Shown one piece after another: positions 1-12,500 of a stretch of DNA of 64,000 bases (position 1 is the stretch's first letter; every line of letters starts with the position of its first letter). The stretch comes from Melanocharis versteri (taxonomy: Eukaryota > Chordata > Aves > Passeriformes > Melanocharitidae): contig VZTG01009274.1 of the NCBI GenBank assembly GCA_013397845.1, positions 483,517 through 547,516 on the forward strand. Reading direction: 5' to 3'. A model generated the notes under the pieces. It was not told the origin of the DNA and did not search any database. It worked only from the letters and a program-made list of their open reading frames with translations. The translations under genes and the position numbers were made by a program.

Positions 1-1139
1 TCTAATGACACTGAAATACACTATAAAAACACACAAAAAGTCTGCAGTGAAAGGGATGCAGCGATAAAATCAGGTTTCGGAGTCAAGAAATTGAGAAACT
101 GGAGAACCAACTTGAGCCATAGACCTTCGACCAATGCACAAAGCACAATATATGCTCTGGGACAGCAGGTGTCACTGTCCACGTGTGTGGGCCCCCATTT
201 TTCGTACTGAGCATTACAAAATCCTGTTGGAGATGTCCCTGATGTACCTCATTATTGTGAGGTTCACTGCGATATTGATCTTCATTTGCCTTTGCTTAAT
301 TGCAATGCAAGGACAACTTTTTTTATCAGCATTATTTTACATGTGGGAAATCCGGAGACAGAAGGAATACAGTCAGAAGTCTCTGAATTATAATGGTGCT
401 GTGCACACAATAGTTGAGGTAGGGCTGAGCAGCCGGAATTCTGTGCCCAGACCCAAGTGCCTGGCTTCAATGCCCCAACAGTGACCCTCACACCTATTCC
501 GTGGATTTTTTGAAAAGCAAACTGAAAGGCAAAACTCCACAACGTGACACAGCACAGTCCTCCCTGTGTCAGCAGCAGGCTCCTGCATAAACCTTAGCTA
601 CTTGAGCTGAGCAAATGACAGCAAGAGAGTGCTTGTCCTTGGAGGGGGTGAGACAAAGATTCCTGCCAGAGGGTTTCTCAGCTATGCTCACAACTGAGCC
701 TAAGGATACCAAAGGTAAGCCCTGACTTGCCTCATGTTTTCCAAAGTTCCGTGACCTATTACAAAGACTTGCCATTATTACTGTTTTTAGTGGGGGCTAA
801 CTTTGTCCTAGAATATCAGAGTGAAGCTCTAAAGACACCACCAGAAGGAAACCCCACTTGGTTGGGAGGACCATTCTCATAGAAATAAAAGGCCCAAGAC
901 TGCCTTAAAAAAAAGCTCAATTTGAAGAGAGATTTTACACAAAACCAGGACAAAAGGTGTCTCTATGTTAGCAATTAATGCAGCTAAACAGCTAGTGCTG
1001 AGACCTGACATATACACCACAAGCATTTCAAGCATTTGTAGGGATTTACTTCAGATCAGCTCTAACCTGCTCTCATGGACAGGATGCCCATTTGCATCTG
1101 GATCATTTTGGGTGTGCTTCTGAAGAGCACCTCAAACAC

Positions 1140-1595
1140 TGGAGAAGGCTTCCTAGAGAGCTGGTCGATGCTCCATGCCTGTCAGTGTTTGGACAACGCC
1201 CTCACTAACAGGTTTCATTTCTGCTCAGTCCTCAGGCAGTTGGACTGCATGATTAGAGAAAGAGTTTACCAGAGCATGTAGGGACAGGACAAGGGGCAAT
1301 TGGCTTCAAACTGAAAGAGAGTAGGTTTAGATTAGATATTAGGAGAAAATTCTTCACTGTGAGGGCAGTAAGGCACTGGCACAGGTTGCCCAGAAAAGTG
1401 GTGGATGCCCATCCCTAGAAGAATTCAAAGTCAGGCTGGATGGAGCTCTGAGCAACATGGGCTAGGAAAGGTGTCCCTGTCCACGACAGCAGGTTGGAAC
1501 TAGGTAATTTTTAATGTCTCTTCAAATCCCTTCAGATTGTATGATTCTGTGCTCATAGTAGGTCACTTCCAACTGAACCATTTTATTCTATTTTT
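1140..1595 (+). mobile_element. CR1 LINE 3' end interrupted by a second CR1
   Basis: The outer copy occupies about 1140-1260 and about 1552-1595. It matches the 3' end of the CR1 at 33205-33360: TTCCTAG, a TTTGGACAA block, a CAGGCAGTTGGA block, then CACTTCCAACTGAA and TTCTAT. Between these two pieces lies the 3' part of a different CR1 subfamily. The outer copy is an untranslated-end fragment with no coding capacity. Boundaries were placed by eye. Confidence 0.75.
1262..1551 (+). mobile_element. CR1 LINE 3' fragment nested in an older CR1
   Basis: This segment has the canonical CR1 3' region: a GACAGGACAAGGGGCAAT-like block, AGATTAGATATTAGGAGAAA, CTTCACTGTGAGGGCAGT, GGCACTGGCACAGGTTGCCC, and a terminal TGTATGATTCTGTG of the kind that ends CR1 elements. 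It is 5'-truncated, as most avian CR1 insertions are. Confidence 0.88.
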
Positions 1596-2494
1596 TTTAT
1601 CTTCCAGCTCATCTTCATCTGAAAAGAACTTACTTCAACTCCGAGCTCTTCAGCTTCAGATCACAAACCAAATAGACATCTTTAAAGCATTCTTTGTCCT
1701 CCTGTTACCAGCAGAACCAATGCTTATGGGTATGCTCTGTAAATTCTAGTAAATAATTATACAATTTTCCTCTAATTCCTCCTTCTCCTTAAACTGCAGC
1801 AACGGAGATTATACACATACAAATTTATTTTAGCAGTAGACCATATTATATTTTTTCAGCTCACTTTTCTTTAAAAATCAGCAGAACTTCACTTACAGGA
1901 ACTGTATTTTAAATGGACAAAGACACAGGGAACAACTATGTTTATCAAACTAGATGGCAGAGATGGGAAAAGACAATCCAAAAATACGAATGCTTTTTTT
2001 CTAACTGACAAATAAATGTCACTGCCTTTTTCCTACAAAGGCTATGTTGCTCTCTATCCTTAGAGTAGTGGCAATAACACCATTACTACAATTCAAGTTC
2101 AAAATTCTTGTGAAGATAAAAAAGGAAGACTCAAAACCAAGTATGTGGCAGGAATGAGAAATTTTAAGAATGAAAAAAGGATAATTTTAAATATTAACTT
2201 TTTTCATGTGCATTTGAACATCCAAACCATTGCTCTAAGAAGGTTAAAAATTTCTCAGGAGTAATCATTTTCTTCCATGATGTTTTGCTTGTTTTCTCTT
2301 TATAGCACCTGGAATTCACTGCACACTTCATATTTCCTAAAGTGGATTATCATATTACATATTCTAAATGCAAGCAAGTTTCATCCTATCCTTGCAGCTC
2401 TATTCTATTCACTTTTTAAGGATACATGAGCTTGACAGGCACTGGTGATAGCGGGCACAGCAAAAATACTTACAAAGCATAGCTGAGTTCTCAC

Positions 2495-2736
2495 CTGAGT
2501 GTCACTATGACTGCTGATGGCTGGGCACATGCTGTTATAAGGGTCACAATGAAGAGGAAGATGAGGAACGGGATGAGCGTGTTGCAGGTTCGATCGCACT
2601 TCCCAGACACAGCGTAGCCGTTCTCATTCAGGTAGGTTTTGACAATCACCAGCCGGAGCTGACTGCGCTGGCCCACTGTCGGCGGAGTGATCACCTGGCG
2701 ACTCTGCACACAGGCACATTCTGTGTAATTTCTGAC
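2495..2736 (-). CDS. SLCO5A1: SLCO5A1 exon: rest of extracellular loop 5 and helix 10
   Basis: This 242-base exon starts in phase 0 with VRNYTECACVQSRQVITPPT, then VGQRSQLRLVIVKTYLNENG and YAVSGKCDRTC. It closes the cysteine-rich loop (NYT sequon plus several Cys). It then encodes NTLIPFLIFLFIVTLITACA followed by QPSAVIVTL, which is helix 10. The acceptor is CTCTCCCAG|GT and the donor is CTCAG|GTGAGA, phase 2 (an Arg codon completed in the next exon). The expected continuation (SVEDEERPFALGMQ, helices 11-12 and the C-terminal tail) is not found between this exon and position 1. The last coding exons are therefore off the left edge of the window, not lost. Confidence 0.97.
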
Positions 2737-5700
2737 CTGGGAGAGCAAAAAAGAACATTTCCACGTGAAAAACGTGTAAGAAATTGCACAGAGATATTGT
2801 ATGACAGACCCATGGTACCTCTCAACTGAGAATCTTCTGCCTTGAGCATCATTACCCCAGGCACAAGCAAGTTACGTCTCCAAGTAATTTTAAAGCTGGC
2901 CAGGACTCTCTGTGATGAGGTTGCCTTTCCATTCCTTTATTTAGTCTGAGTTTTAAAAAAATTCTGGAATCGTTTCGGGAAATGTTGACAAAACAATTCA
3001 ATCACTTCTGACAGGGAGGCTGGAGAAGAATATTGTTTCTATTGTACTACAAAAAATGTGAGGAAACGCTCTTTAGGCGGCACTGACAATGCCATATTCC
3101 GAAATTTAGCAAGCTGCTGACTTTCATATTCAGGCAGTGTCTTCTGCCATGTTAATGGAAGGCTACTCAGATGTGGCCAAAGAGCAATAAGCTGCACTTC
3201 ATGCCTGAAGCTCAGGACCTTCCACCTGGATATGGGTATAGATCTGGACAGGAGCGAAAACAGAGAATAAAGGGAAAGCAGAGACTAAAACAGTGAGACT
3301 GGAGGACTCACTGAGAGATTCCTGAACGGACAAAGAGCATGAAAACAAGATGAAGAAACTGAATAAAGAAGTAGCATTTCACAGGCAAAGGGGACTGTGA
3401 TTTGAGCAAGGTGAGGAAGAGCTAGATCAGAAATAGCCTTCTTTCACATTTGTGCTACTTCTGTTTTCATCTAATGTAATGGCAAAGGGGTGCAAGCAGA
3501 TCAGAATATTCCAGTGCTACAGAAAAAGGTCAGGACATACGTGATGTTACAGGAAGGAGTTTTCTGTTTCAATTTTTGCATTCATCTAACCTTGGACCAC
3601 ACATCCACAGAAGCTACAAAATCATCTTAAGATACTAAAGTCAAGCACTTAGACATCAAGACATATCCAAATCATGGCTGTTTGTCAATTTTAATGCATA
3701 CCTTTATATGCATCCAAGCCATCCATAGCCTCACACACTTTTCCCCATAGGACTTAGCTGAACATCTTAATAATATATCTATTTATGCAGTATTTTACCT
3801 CCCATTTTCAAAATGTGACTTCAGGTATTTTTTTCCTCACACTAAAAATATTCCACCACAAGGATGGAATTACTCATATTTCATTTGGATTTTTCTACTG
3901 CACTCACTATTATAGCTTAACACTTTCAAAAATGAGTCATTTATCTTCAAAACAGTTATGAGATATTGATGTTATCTCTATTTTATAGTTAAGTAACAAA
4001 AACAGATCAAAGATTTCACAAACGTGGGTGACTAATTTGAGGCAACTGGAATCCTTTTTCTCAGAACATTTTCCATTATACCCAACTAAATGTAACTTTT
4101 CATGCCTTCAAATACAGATGTAGGTAGTGCATTTACAAGTGGCACTTCTGGTTATTCCTCATGTTCATCATCCAGAACATGAAGAATACAAGACTAACGA
4201 CCAACGGGGAAAAGTTTTGTTTAAGTGACTTGCCCAACGTTGCTAAGAAACAAAGCCAATGACAGATTCCACTTTCCCAAGACAGCACTCCACTCTAACA
4301 TCACATGAGGATCTGATTTCTTTCTACAGTACCTCACCCTAAACTCCTTCTTGCTTCCAAACGAAAATGCCAAATAGGCATCCTACAGAAATTAGTCCTC
4401 TTTACTACATAATCTTGGTTCATCACCAGCAAAACCAAGTCTGTGTACTAAACGAGACAGACATAGCAAGACATAAGTATTATAGTATAGGAACAGATAT
4501 AGGTATAAATATATATATATATATAAAACAGGTATGAACTGTACACTGGTATCCTTTCCTCTTTGTTTGAACTTTTAAATGGTTAATTTTGAAAACACTC
4601 TATGTTATAGACTTAAATCCAAATATTATATGTTAGCAATATTTTGTGTGTTATACAGCTGCACTAACTTAGATTTGTTGTTTTTAAAACTACCCTACAA
4701 AAGGGATTACTTAGTAAAAAAAAGTGCCTTTTCCAAGCAATTTCAGCCCTATTCTATTCACCATTAGCTACTGAGTTAAAACTTCAGGCCATGAAGTGTC
4801 TTTTCTTAAATCGTAAGATGTTACAGTGTATTTCAGAATCTGTAATGAAGAGCACACACTCTCAGAGTACTTCCCTAAATAAATTAATAGTGCCAGTTTG
4901 ATATCAAGTGAAATGCAACAAAGATCAAGCCTATGTCTCAATCCAGGAAAGCACAAATTAGATTATACAGACACTGAAATTTAACCTACAGGCTTTTCCA
5001 ATTAGTCAAAACACTTTCCTACTAAAAACCAGCAAGACAATCTAAAAAGGAAAAAAAAAAAAGTTAAAGGAAACTAATCTGTTCTCAGTGTCATCTATGT
5101 ATGAACATGCTTTTTCAGACCATTATCCAGGTGACCTGAGAAAGCACACTGCTGGACCTAATGTCCTCCTGCCTCACACGCTGGCTCAGGACTGCAAATC
5201 AGGACACTGATACTATAGAAGTAAGCTTTCTGGAAGGCACAGTCAAGGCCTAAGAAAATCAACCTTTACATTACTTCTTGTCTTTCTTAATCATCCTTTT
5301 TTAAAGGACAGTTCTGTAACAGAAGAATTGAAGAGTTCACTTTTTTAATGAAACTCGTATGACCATAATGCTCTGCTGATATTTAAGTCAGATTCTACTT
5401 TTCAACTGTCTTCTTGTGACCAGTCCTGGAAACTGCCAAATTTCCATGGTTTGGTTTTACCAGCAGGCTGCCCTTCTCCAGTTCAGCATAACTGGAATAC
5501 TGGGTTGTAACAACAATGTATTTCCAAGAAAGAAAGTAGATTATTAACACCTCGTAAGTTCTAGTTACCTGAGCTTGATGACAACCTTCATTTAGCCTGG
5601 AAGAGGTTTAGAAAAAGGCCACGGGACTGCTTGAACAGTTTTACAAGAGCAGAATACACGGGCAGTCTTTACCCAGCCAGGCAAACCACAGACCTATCAG

Positions 5701-6342
5701 TACACTGGTGCAGGTGCAAAAGCTGCTTGGGCAAAATGATGAGGCTGGCACAAACACCAATGACTTTAAACAGCTCCTAACTAAATTTAAACATGAGTTT
5801 AAAACACTTCCAACTACCCGCAGAGTTAAGTTCTTCCTTCATTTCAGAAAGGGAGTCACAAAAAACCCCAAACTGCTCTAGAAGGTAAGACTGAGCTTGA
5901 AGAAAGACAGTTTGGCACAGCTGCCTATGCTGGCAGAAAGCTGAGTTAGATGACACTGACTCAAGGTACCCTCTCCAAGCGCTGCAGGAACAGCAGGCAT
6001 GCAGGCCACGGCCACTAAGGTCTTCGGGGTCTGTACTGGAAACACCAGCCCTCCCTGTCTCATGGCATTTTGCACTCACTCAGCTGAAGGATTCACTTAG
6101 TGCAAATGAACTTGTGCCTCAAATTGGTACGTAACTAAAGGGAGTGGGTTGGTACCATGCAACAGCAGCACTGCCAGTCTTCCAAGTCATGGAAAGGCTC
6201 AGAGATGGATGAGTCAGCTGCAGAGAACTTCTCTGAAGCTCAGAGGAGGGATGCTTGAGCTAGGAACAGGGAAGTCTTCTATCTGCACCGATCACGAGGG
6301 GCTACTCAGGGGTTGTGTGTGAATGGTGGGTGAAGCACTTAC
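2737..6342 (-). other. SLCO5A1: SLCO5A1 intron (3.6 kb)
   Basis: This intron joins the phase-0 donor GGG|GTAAGT to the acceptor CTCTCCCAG|GT. It is AT-rich, with a short TA-dinucleotide tract near 4504-4526. No gene or recognised transposon was seen. Confidence 0.9.
4504..4526. repeat. Short (TA)n microsatellite
   Basis: About 17 bases of uninterrupted alternating AT sit inside a slightly longer TATAAA-flanked tract. It is a simple intronic repeat. Confidence 0.85.
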
Positions 6343-6502
6343 CCCTGTGCTGTGGTTTCCACCACTGATGCAGCCAGCTAGGCAAGGATTGAAATAGGTT
6401 ATTCCATCTGATCCACAGACAGGCTCGTACTCATGAATCTTACATCCACAGTTAACATTACAGCTTCCAGTCAGATTCCTGTGGGCCATGGCAAGAGTGG
6501 GA
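6343..6502 (-). CDS. SLCO5A1: SLCO5A1 exon: N-terminal half of the extracellular Kazal-like domain
   Basis: This 160-base exon completes a Gly codon (GG|T) and encodes PTLAMAHRNLTGSCNVNCGC, then KIHEYEPVCGSDGITYFNPC and LAGCISGGNHSTG. This is the cysteine-rich Kazal-type module in extracellular loop 5 of OATPs, with the diagnostic PVCGSDGITYFNPC core and NLT and NHS glycosylation sequons. The acceptor is TTTCTTCAG|T and the donor is ACAGGG|GTAAGT, phase 0. The stretch ISGGNHSTG differs slightly from human VNSGNLSTG. In OATPs this loop is extracellular and disulfide-bonded, and it contributes to surface expression. A protease-inhibitor role has not been shown. Confidence 0.97.
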
Positions 6503-9500
6503 CTGAAGAAAGGAAAAAGAACATGCTAGTAGAGCAGGCACAGATATCCATATTCTCCTGTACAGAGGGAGCAAACATCCTACTCATTAAGCCTGGAACT
6601 GAGAGTTGATTATTGGAGAAAGACTGCATTAACTCTAGGTTATGTACATGACTTAAACAATACAGAAGAATATCCAAGTCATCCTTGCCATCAACTAAAA
6701 CAACGATCAAAGAAATAATACCAAAGTTTAAAATTTGTAATCATATTTGGCTAGGTAAGAGGTGTATTTTTCCCATTTGTTTTTTTTTTTTTTGACTCTG
6801 AGGTAAGACACTACTATTTTATATGTCTATTCTAAACTGTAGTAATTTCTTGTTGATTACTAATGAAAGACTCAGTGACAAGATGTAAGGATTCTGTGAA
6901 CTAATGTGAACTAATAGGCATCTCTTCTCACATACAAACAGCTGTTCAGAAAACTTAATGCTTGTATTACTTATAAAAGTATGTGAAATCTACAGGAAGC
7001 TCTTTAGATCTGGAAGACTGCTGTGCTTTTACTAAATGTCTGTAAATGAACCACCACTCTGCTTCCCTAGACCATTCCCCAAAATGTGGCCAAAGTCCAA
7101 ATCCCTTATGGATTTGGTCATATTTCAAATGCTTCCTTCCCATCCTTGAGTCAAGGCAGCTTAAACACTTGCAGCTACATGGCTTCCTAAAACTACACAA
7201 ATCTATGCTTGGTCTTGGAGAGCTCTGGCCAAAATGCAAATAGCTTACTTCACTTCAGTAGTCCTTGAGAATTGGTAACTATGCTAATGTCTGAGAATTA
7301 TACTGGAATGCACAACCACTCCACACTGGGCACTACAGTGTAATACTGAATTAACTGTTCTGTCTTGTTCGGCCTGCTCTCAGTACTGCTCAAAAGCCAC
7401 CGCTGTTTAAAAGTATCTCAAGTACCTCTGCTCTAAGCAGATCAGTAGATATCCAGGGAATTTCAGCACCTCCTCAGCCAGGCAGGAGCTGAATGGAATC
7501 TGTATTGGGTTTGTGGCTGCATCCTCAAGATCCTGTACACATGCTCACAGACTGCCATGGCTGCAGAGCCTCACAAGGGCTGCTGTTGGCTCATCTTCAC
7601 ATCTGTGATGCGTGGGCAAGGCCAGTGCAAAGATAAACAACTAGCAGCAGACTTACTGCATCCCCAGCTACACCAGAGGCCACAAGGCCTGTTCCCATCT
7701 TCTACCCCTGACTAGACCAGAGGCTCAGCTTGGGAGCCATTCTGCAGACAGCGAGTGTCACCCATGCTGTGTGTCACCTCACCTCCTGTCATTAGTGACA
7801 CTCAGCAGCATGACTGCTGCTCAGAGCATTCCACTTGACTGGTTTTCTTGTATTAATACACCACTATTTGCTTTTGCTGAATATGCTTGTCTTCCCAGCT
7901 GTGCACTTTTACAGACAACTAAATATTACTAAGTAGCTTTCAAATATTTATGGATTGTCTACTGATCACACAAATCAGGTTCACAAATTTAGCTCCTGGA
8001 GCTACATTACACTTTATGGTCTAGTTGGATGCTAACCAAAGCCTTTCTGAGTGTTTTGTTTCTTGCTCCATAAACAAACAAGGTACACTTTTAGAAACAA
8101 GTTGCAGCTTGAGCAGGAATTTAAATATCCAGGACTGGTAGTGGTTCTGTCACCTTCTCAGCTATCAGCTGAAATTTATCGTATTATATCCTGCTGGATT
8201 TTGATATGTAGTATGCAGCAACACATCATATAGCAACGGGCAGACTTTTCAAGTAATCTCTCAACAGAACTTCTTCTCCAATGGAAAAAACATCAAATAA
8301 TCATAACATTCCTCAGGAATATACCAATTTCAGCAGGACAGTGACAAAAGCTTTTCACACCAATAGGAGAGGCAGCATTTTTGGAGTTTTATGAAATCCT
8401 AGTCAGCCTGCTGAGCTGGATGTCCCAGATGCCTGAACACTTGGCATAAGGAGAGACTCCACAACCTGCCTGGGAGACTCTTGTGCCACGCTCCTGTTGA
8501 CAACAGGGCTCTGCCTCACTGCACAGGACCAGGTCCAGGGACAGCCCAGAGTGCTGGGAAAGGCACAGCTCGGGTTCCACTCTCCAACCTCCCCCACCCT
8601 GCAGCACACATTCTTCTGACCTCTTATCCCTTCACCCCCTAAAACCCTTGTCAGCAACAGATGGGGAGGGTTGTTCCACAGGCAGGAGAACCCGCTCCCC
8701 ATCTCGCTCCGCTTACGTAGCTAACTCGCTTCAGCTGCACTGCTGAACATTACCACGACACAGAGGTTAGGAAATCAGCTTTAAAAAAAAAAGGTGAATG
8801 AAATCAGGCATGCGAGAAATGAGAAGCATGGAACTGGAAACTGAACTGAGACCCCTGTGATAATTTAATCTCAGGGGTGTTTTTTTGTTTGTCCTGGAAG
8901 AAGGCCGAAGTTAACAGATACACAAAGCAAATACGCTCAAATTAATAACAAGTTACTGCAAGCTCTGTCTCTCCAGCTTTCACCACCTTTTGTCCTCAGC
9001 ATACCACTGTAAGGCTTATTTGGGGAATTTCTTTTTGTTGCTTAAAGCAAATATCTTGCACACAGAGACGTTTGGGTTTTTTCATCCTTTCAAGAACATG
9101 TAATACACAAAATTGTCTATTAACTGCATTTCCAAAAGTTCATTATCAGACAGTTGTAAGAGGCTCATGTGTTCATCTTCATTACCTTCACTGTTCACTC
9201 ATTGTTCAGTCCTCTTTCAGTGGTAGGAAACGAAGGATGAAGGAGTTTCAGATGCTGGGGACATGAAATCTCTACTAGCACGTGTCTATGTAACCCCATT
9301 TTCATCATATGAGATCAACCATAAAGCACCATAGAGATTTCTTGAACACTTCTTTCAGGAAGGAGTAATTTTTTCTTGAAGTTATGTATTTTTCTGGAAG
9401 TAAGCTGAACCAAAGCACTCTATTAATCCTGCCTTCTGGCACTGGAAGGCTGCCTACTCGCCACAAAGCAAAACAGAGCATTTTTCCCTGAATTACAGCA

Positions 9501-12500
9501 CAGCACATCACAGATTTACCTGCATCAGCCATTAAGAGCAGGTTCTTAGGGAAATTGCACCAAAGCTAGTACGTCCTGCTCATGAGCTGATCCGTGGAAA
9601 AAGCAGCCTAGTTTCAATGCAGCAGCTGCTGTAAAAACATGGGATGTCTGAGAAAGAGCTGCTCCGCTTGTTTCAGCAGGTGCATATATTGCCAACTTGC
9701 AACGCTGCTGCACCTGAGCTGCCAAGGACACACAAACAGAAACCAGGCCCAAATAACAGCACTTACTGAATTATTCTTTCAATTACAAACAGTGATGCTG
9801 CTCCTTCCATTAATAAGATTCAACTGCAAGTTTCCTAAATGTGTGCTGGGACAAAACCCAGAACTCCATCTGACAAACTGCATTTGTTCACTTCTCAGGG
9901 AGACTGTTCTGTGTCTCCATGACACAATGCTAGTAAAGCTGATAAAGAGAAGACCTTTATTAGATGTGACTAACAATGAAAAGGACTCTAGTTTCTAACA
10001 TTTTTTTCTAAATCCTGTTTTTCTCTCCAACTATTACTCCAGGGAAAGTTTGTGGTATAGGAGAAAAGTGAGAAAAGGGAAAATATAAGATGAGATTTAT
10101 TGCCTGGAGTTTTTAGAGCTGTGACCAGTTATTTCACATACTCAGGCTTGGACTGAAACATCACTGTACTGCCAGTCAATGAACATATACTGGGGAAAAA
10201 AAAAAGTGCGCCCTCTTCCCACAAGGTTACAATTTAAATGAAATGCAGTTAAAAAAAAAAAAAGTCCAACTATATTTTGGTACCATCTAAACAAATAATT
10301 GATTTTGTACATGGTTTTATTCATATCACTGTAGTAACCTACAGGACCAAGGAAATACAAAGGGAAGGAGATAACCCCACGACATAATTTCTCTAATCTT
10401 AATATTGGGCTATATGATAAAAAGGATTATCTTAATTTGGTAACAGTATTTTTGGTTTGGTACTGAAGGACATTCTGGATGGCAGAGATCTGCAGTGTCC
10501 TTGTTGGCAAGCAGCTGGAATTGCAGCAATGATGCAATTTTTGTGTAGCTGTCAAACAAGGGACCCTCTCACTGTGTTAGCTGGATTCCTTCTTTGTTGT
10601 TATTGTTCTGATCCAATTAGTCACTGCTTTCAAGTTAAGGGATCCCACTGGCTGGTTGGACTGAAATAGATACAAGAATAACAGAAACTCAAACTGGTGG
10701 TACAAGAGGAAGAACATAAATATTTTTTTATGTGAAATACCTCAGTAAGTCAATTGCATGCTTTAACTAAACTTTAATTGCACCAAAACAACACAAAGCA
10801 ATCAAAAAGAGTCTGTTTTGATTCATTACATAGGAGAAACAGGAGAGATGGAACTGAACTAATCCAGGGATCTGTCACCATGAGTAAACTCACCACAGAG
10901 CCTGTTTTAGCTGCCTTGTACCACAATACATGCAAGAGACAGGTCTGAAAAAAAACAAAGCAGCTGATCTCTGCTATTTCCCTTTTGTTCAGTACTGGTA
11001 AGGGCACACCTGCAGTGCTGGGTTCAGTTCTGAGCCCCCCGTAAAAGAGAGACACGGATGTACTGGAGAGCTACCAGTGAAAGTCCACTAAGATGATGAA
11101 AAGACTGGAGCATCTCTCTTCTGAGGAAAAGCTGAGAGAGCTGAGACTGTTCAGCCTGGAAAAGGCTCAGGGGGATTTCATCAATGCCTATAAATATGTG
11201 AAGGGATGATGATGCAAAGAGTACAGAACCAGGCTCTTCTCAGTGGTGCCCAGTGCCAGGAACAGAGGCAGTGGGCACACACTGAAACACAGGAGGTTCC
11301 CTATGAACACCAGCAAACAGTTTTCACTGTGAAGGTGACTGAGTGGTGACACAGGTTGTCCAGGGAGGCTGTGGAGCATCCCTCCTCAGAAATATTTAAA
11401 AGTCATCTGGACAAGAAGACAATTCACTGATTTAGGACTTCCCATCTGGATGCTGTTATGGTGCAAGAGAAGAGATGCCATATTGTGGTTTGACATAAGG
11501 CTCCTTACACTGCAATTCAAATATCAAACATACCCTCAGAACAAGGCTGGGGCATGGAAAAATAGGTTCTAAAATGCTGAGATGTGTAATACAGAGGTGC
11601 CCTTGATCTTCCTGAGAACAGAAATGCTGATGACACACCAACAACACCAAAACTGCTTGTGCCCAACAAAAAACAGCAGAAAATCCTTTCTAATATATTC
11701 TAATCCGTGCATGCCTCCAGGTCCCATCCACTTCCTTGCAGCTGGTACAGTTAGAAAAATACTGAGTTATGAAACATACTGAATTATGAAATGTCATTGC
11801 CAACTTTTCTGAGGACTGGTATGCACATACTTCTATGTTAACTGAAATCCAGCTCATCCCTCTCCTTTGTAGTGGTTTGTGGCTCACTTCACCGAAGAAA
11901 AAATATATGTTTAAATGCATAAAAAATGGACAGTAGAAAGGAACATGTTTGTCCAGAAATCATCCTGCGGGGTATGTCTACACTGCCCAACGCATCTGAG
12001 ATCTCTGGGATGCTGCCAGTGCAGGTAGTTTAGATAACAGACCTGGCATTGCCATGTTAGGTAGAGCATCATGCAATACATTTATCCTGAACCAGGCAGC
12101 TGTACTGCTTTCCCTATCCAATCTTGCCTGTTAAACTGGCTTTGGTGCCTTTATGCTGCACTACAGTCGAAGTAGAGAATGAAGTAAGTATGTGTTTTAT
12201 TAAACTCAAAATGAAAGCATGCTTTCTTATTCCATGACCAACAACATCCTTTGATGGCTGAGTTAAAGAGTTCCTTACCAAGTAAGTGACTTGAAGCTAT
12301 CAGATGATTGACCATGAGGATTAAGAGAATATTTATCATGTCAGATACACAAGATTAATTTATGTGTAGTGCTGCCTTTTTACTATCATTTTGATAAAAA
12401 ATGTGGATTTGATCTCTGCGTTTAAAAAATCTAGCTGAACCACACTTTATAACATGCTGGTAATTCTCAATTTCTGATGACATTACAGTCAATATGATTT

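Larger units (their letters stand above)
1..2494 (-). other. SLCO5A1: SLCO5A1 intron downstream of the 2495-2736 exon (partial)
   Basis: This is the 5' part, in transcript order, of an intron that runs off the window. It contains the nested CR1 fragments described separately (about 1140-1595) and otherwise AT-rich sequence. I searched it for the next OATP coding block in the minus-strand frames and found none. The open frames at 134-588 on both strands have no recognisable protein features. Confidence 0.85.

Noticed and set aside
8389..8710. Overlapping frames in a GC-richer patch as a possible exon
   Set aside because: No OATP similarity, no known domain and no convincing splice sites in a consistent phase were seen. 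It may be an old unrecognised repeat.
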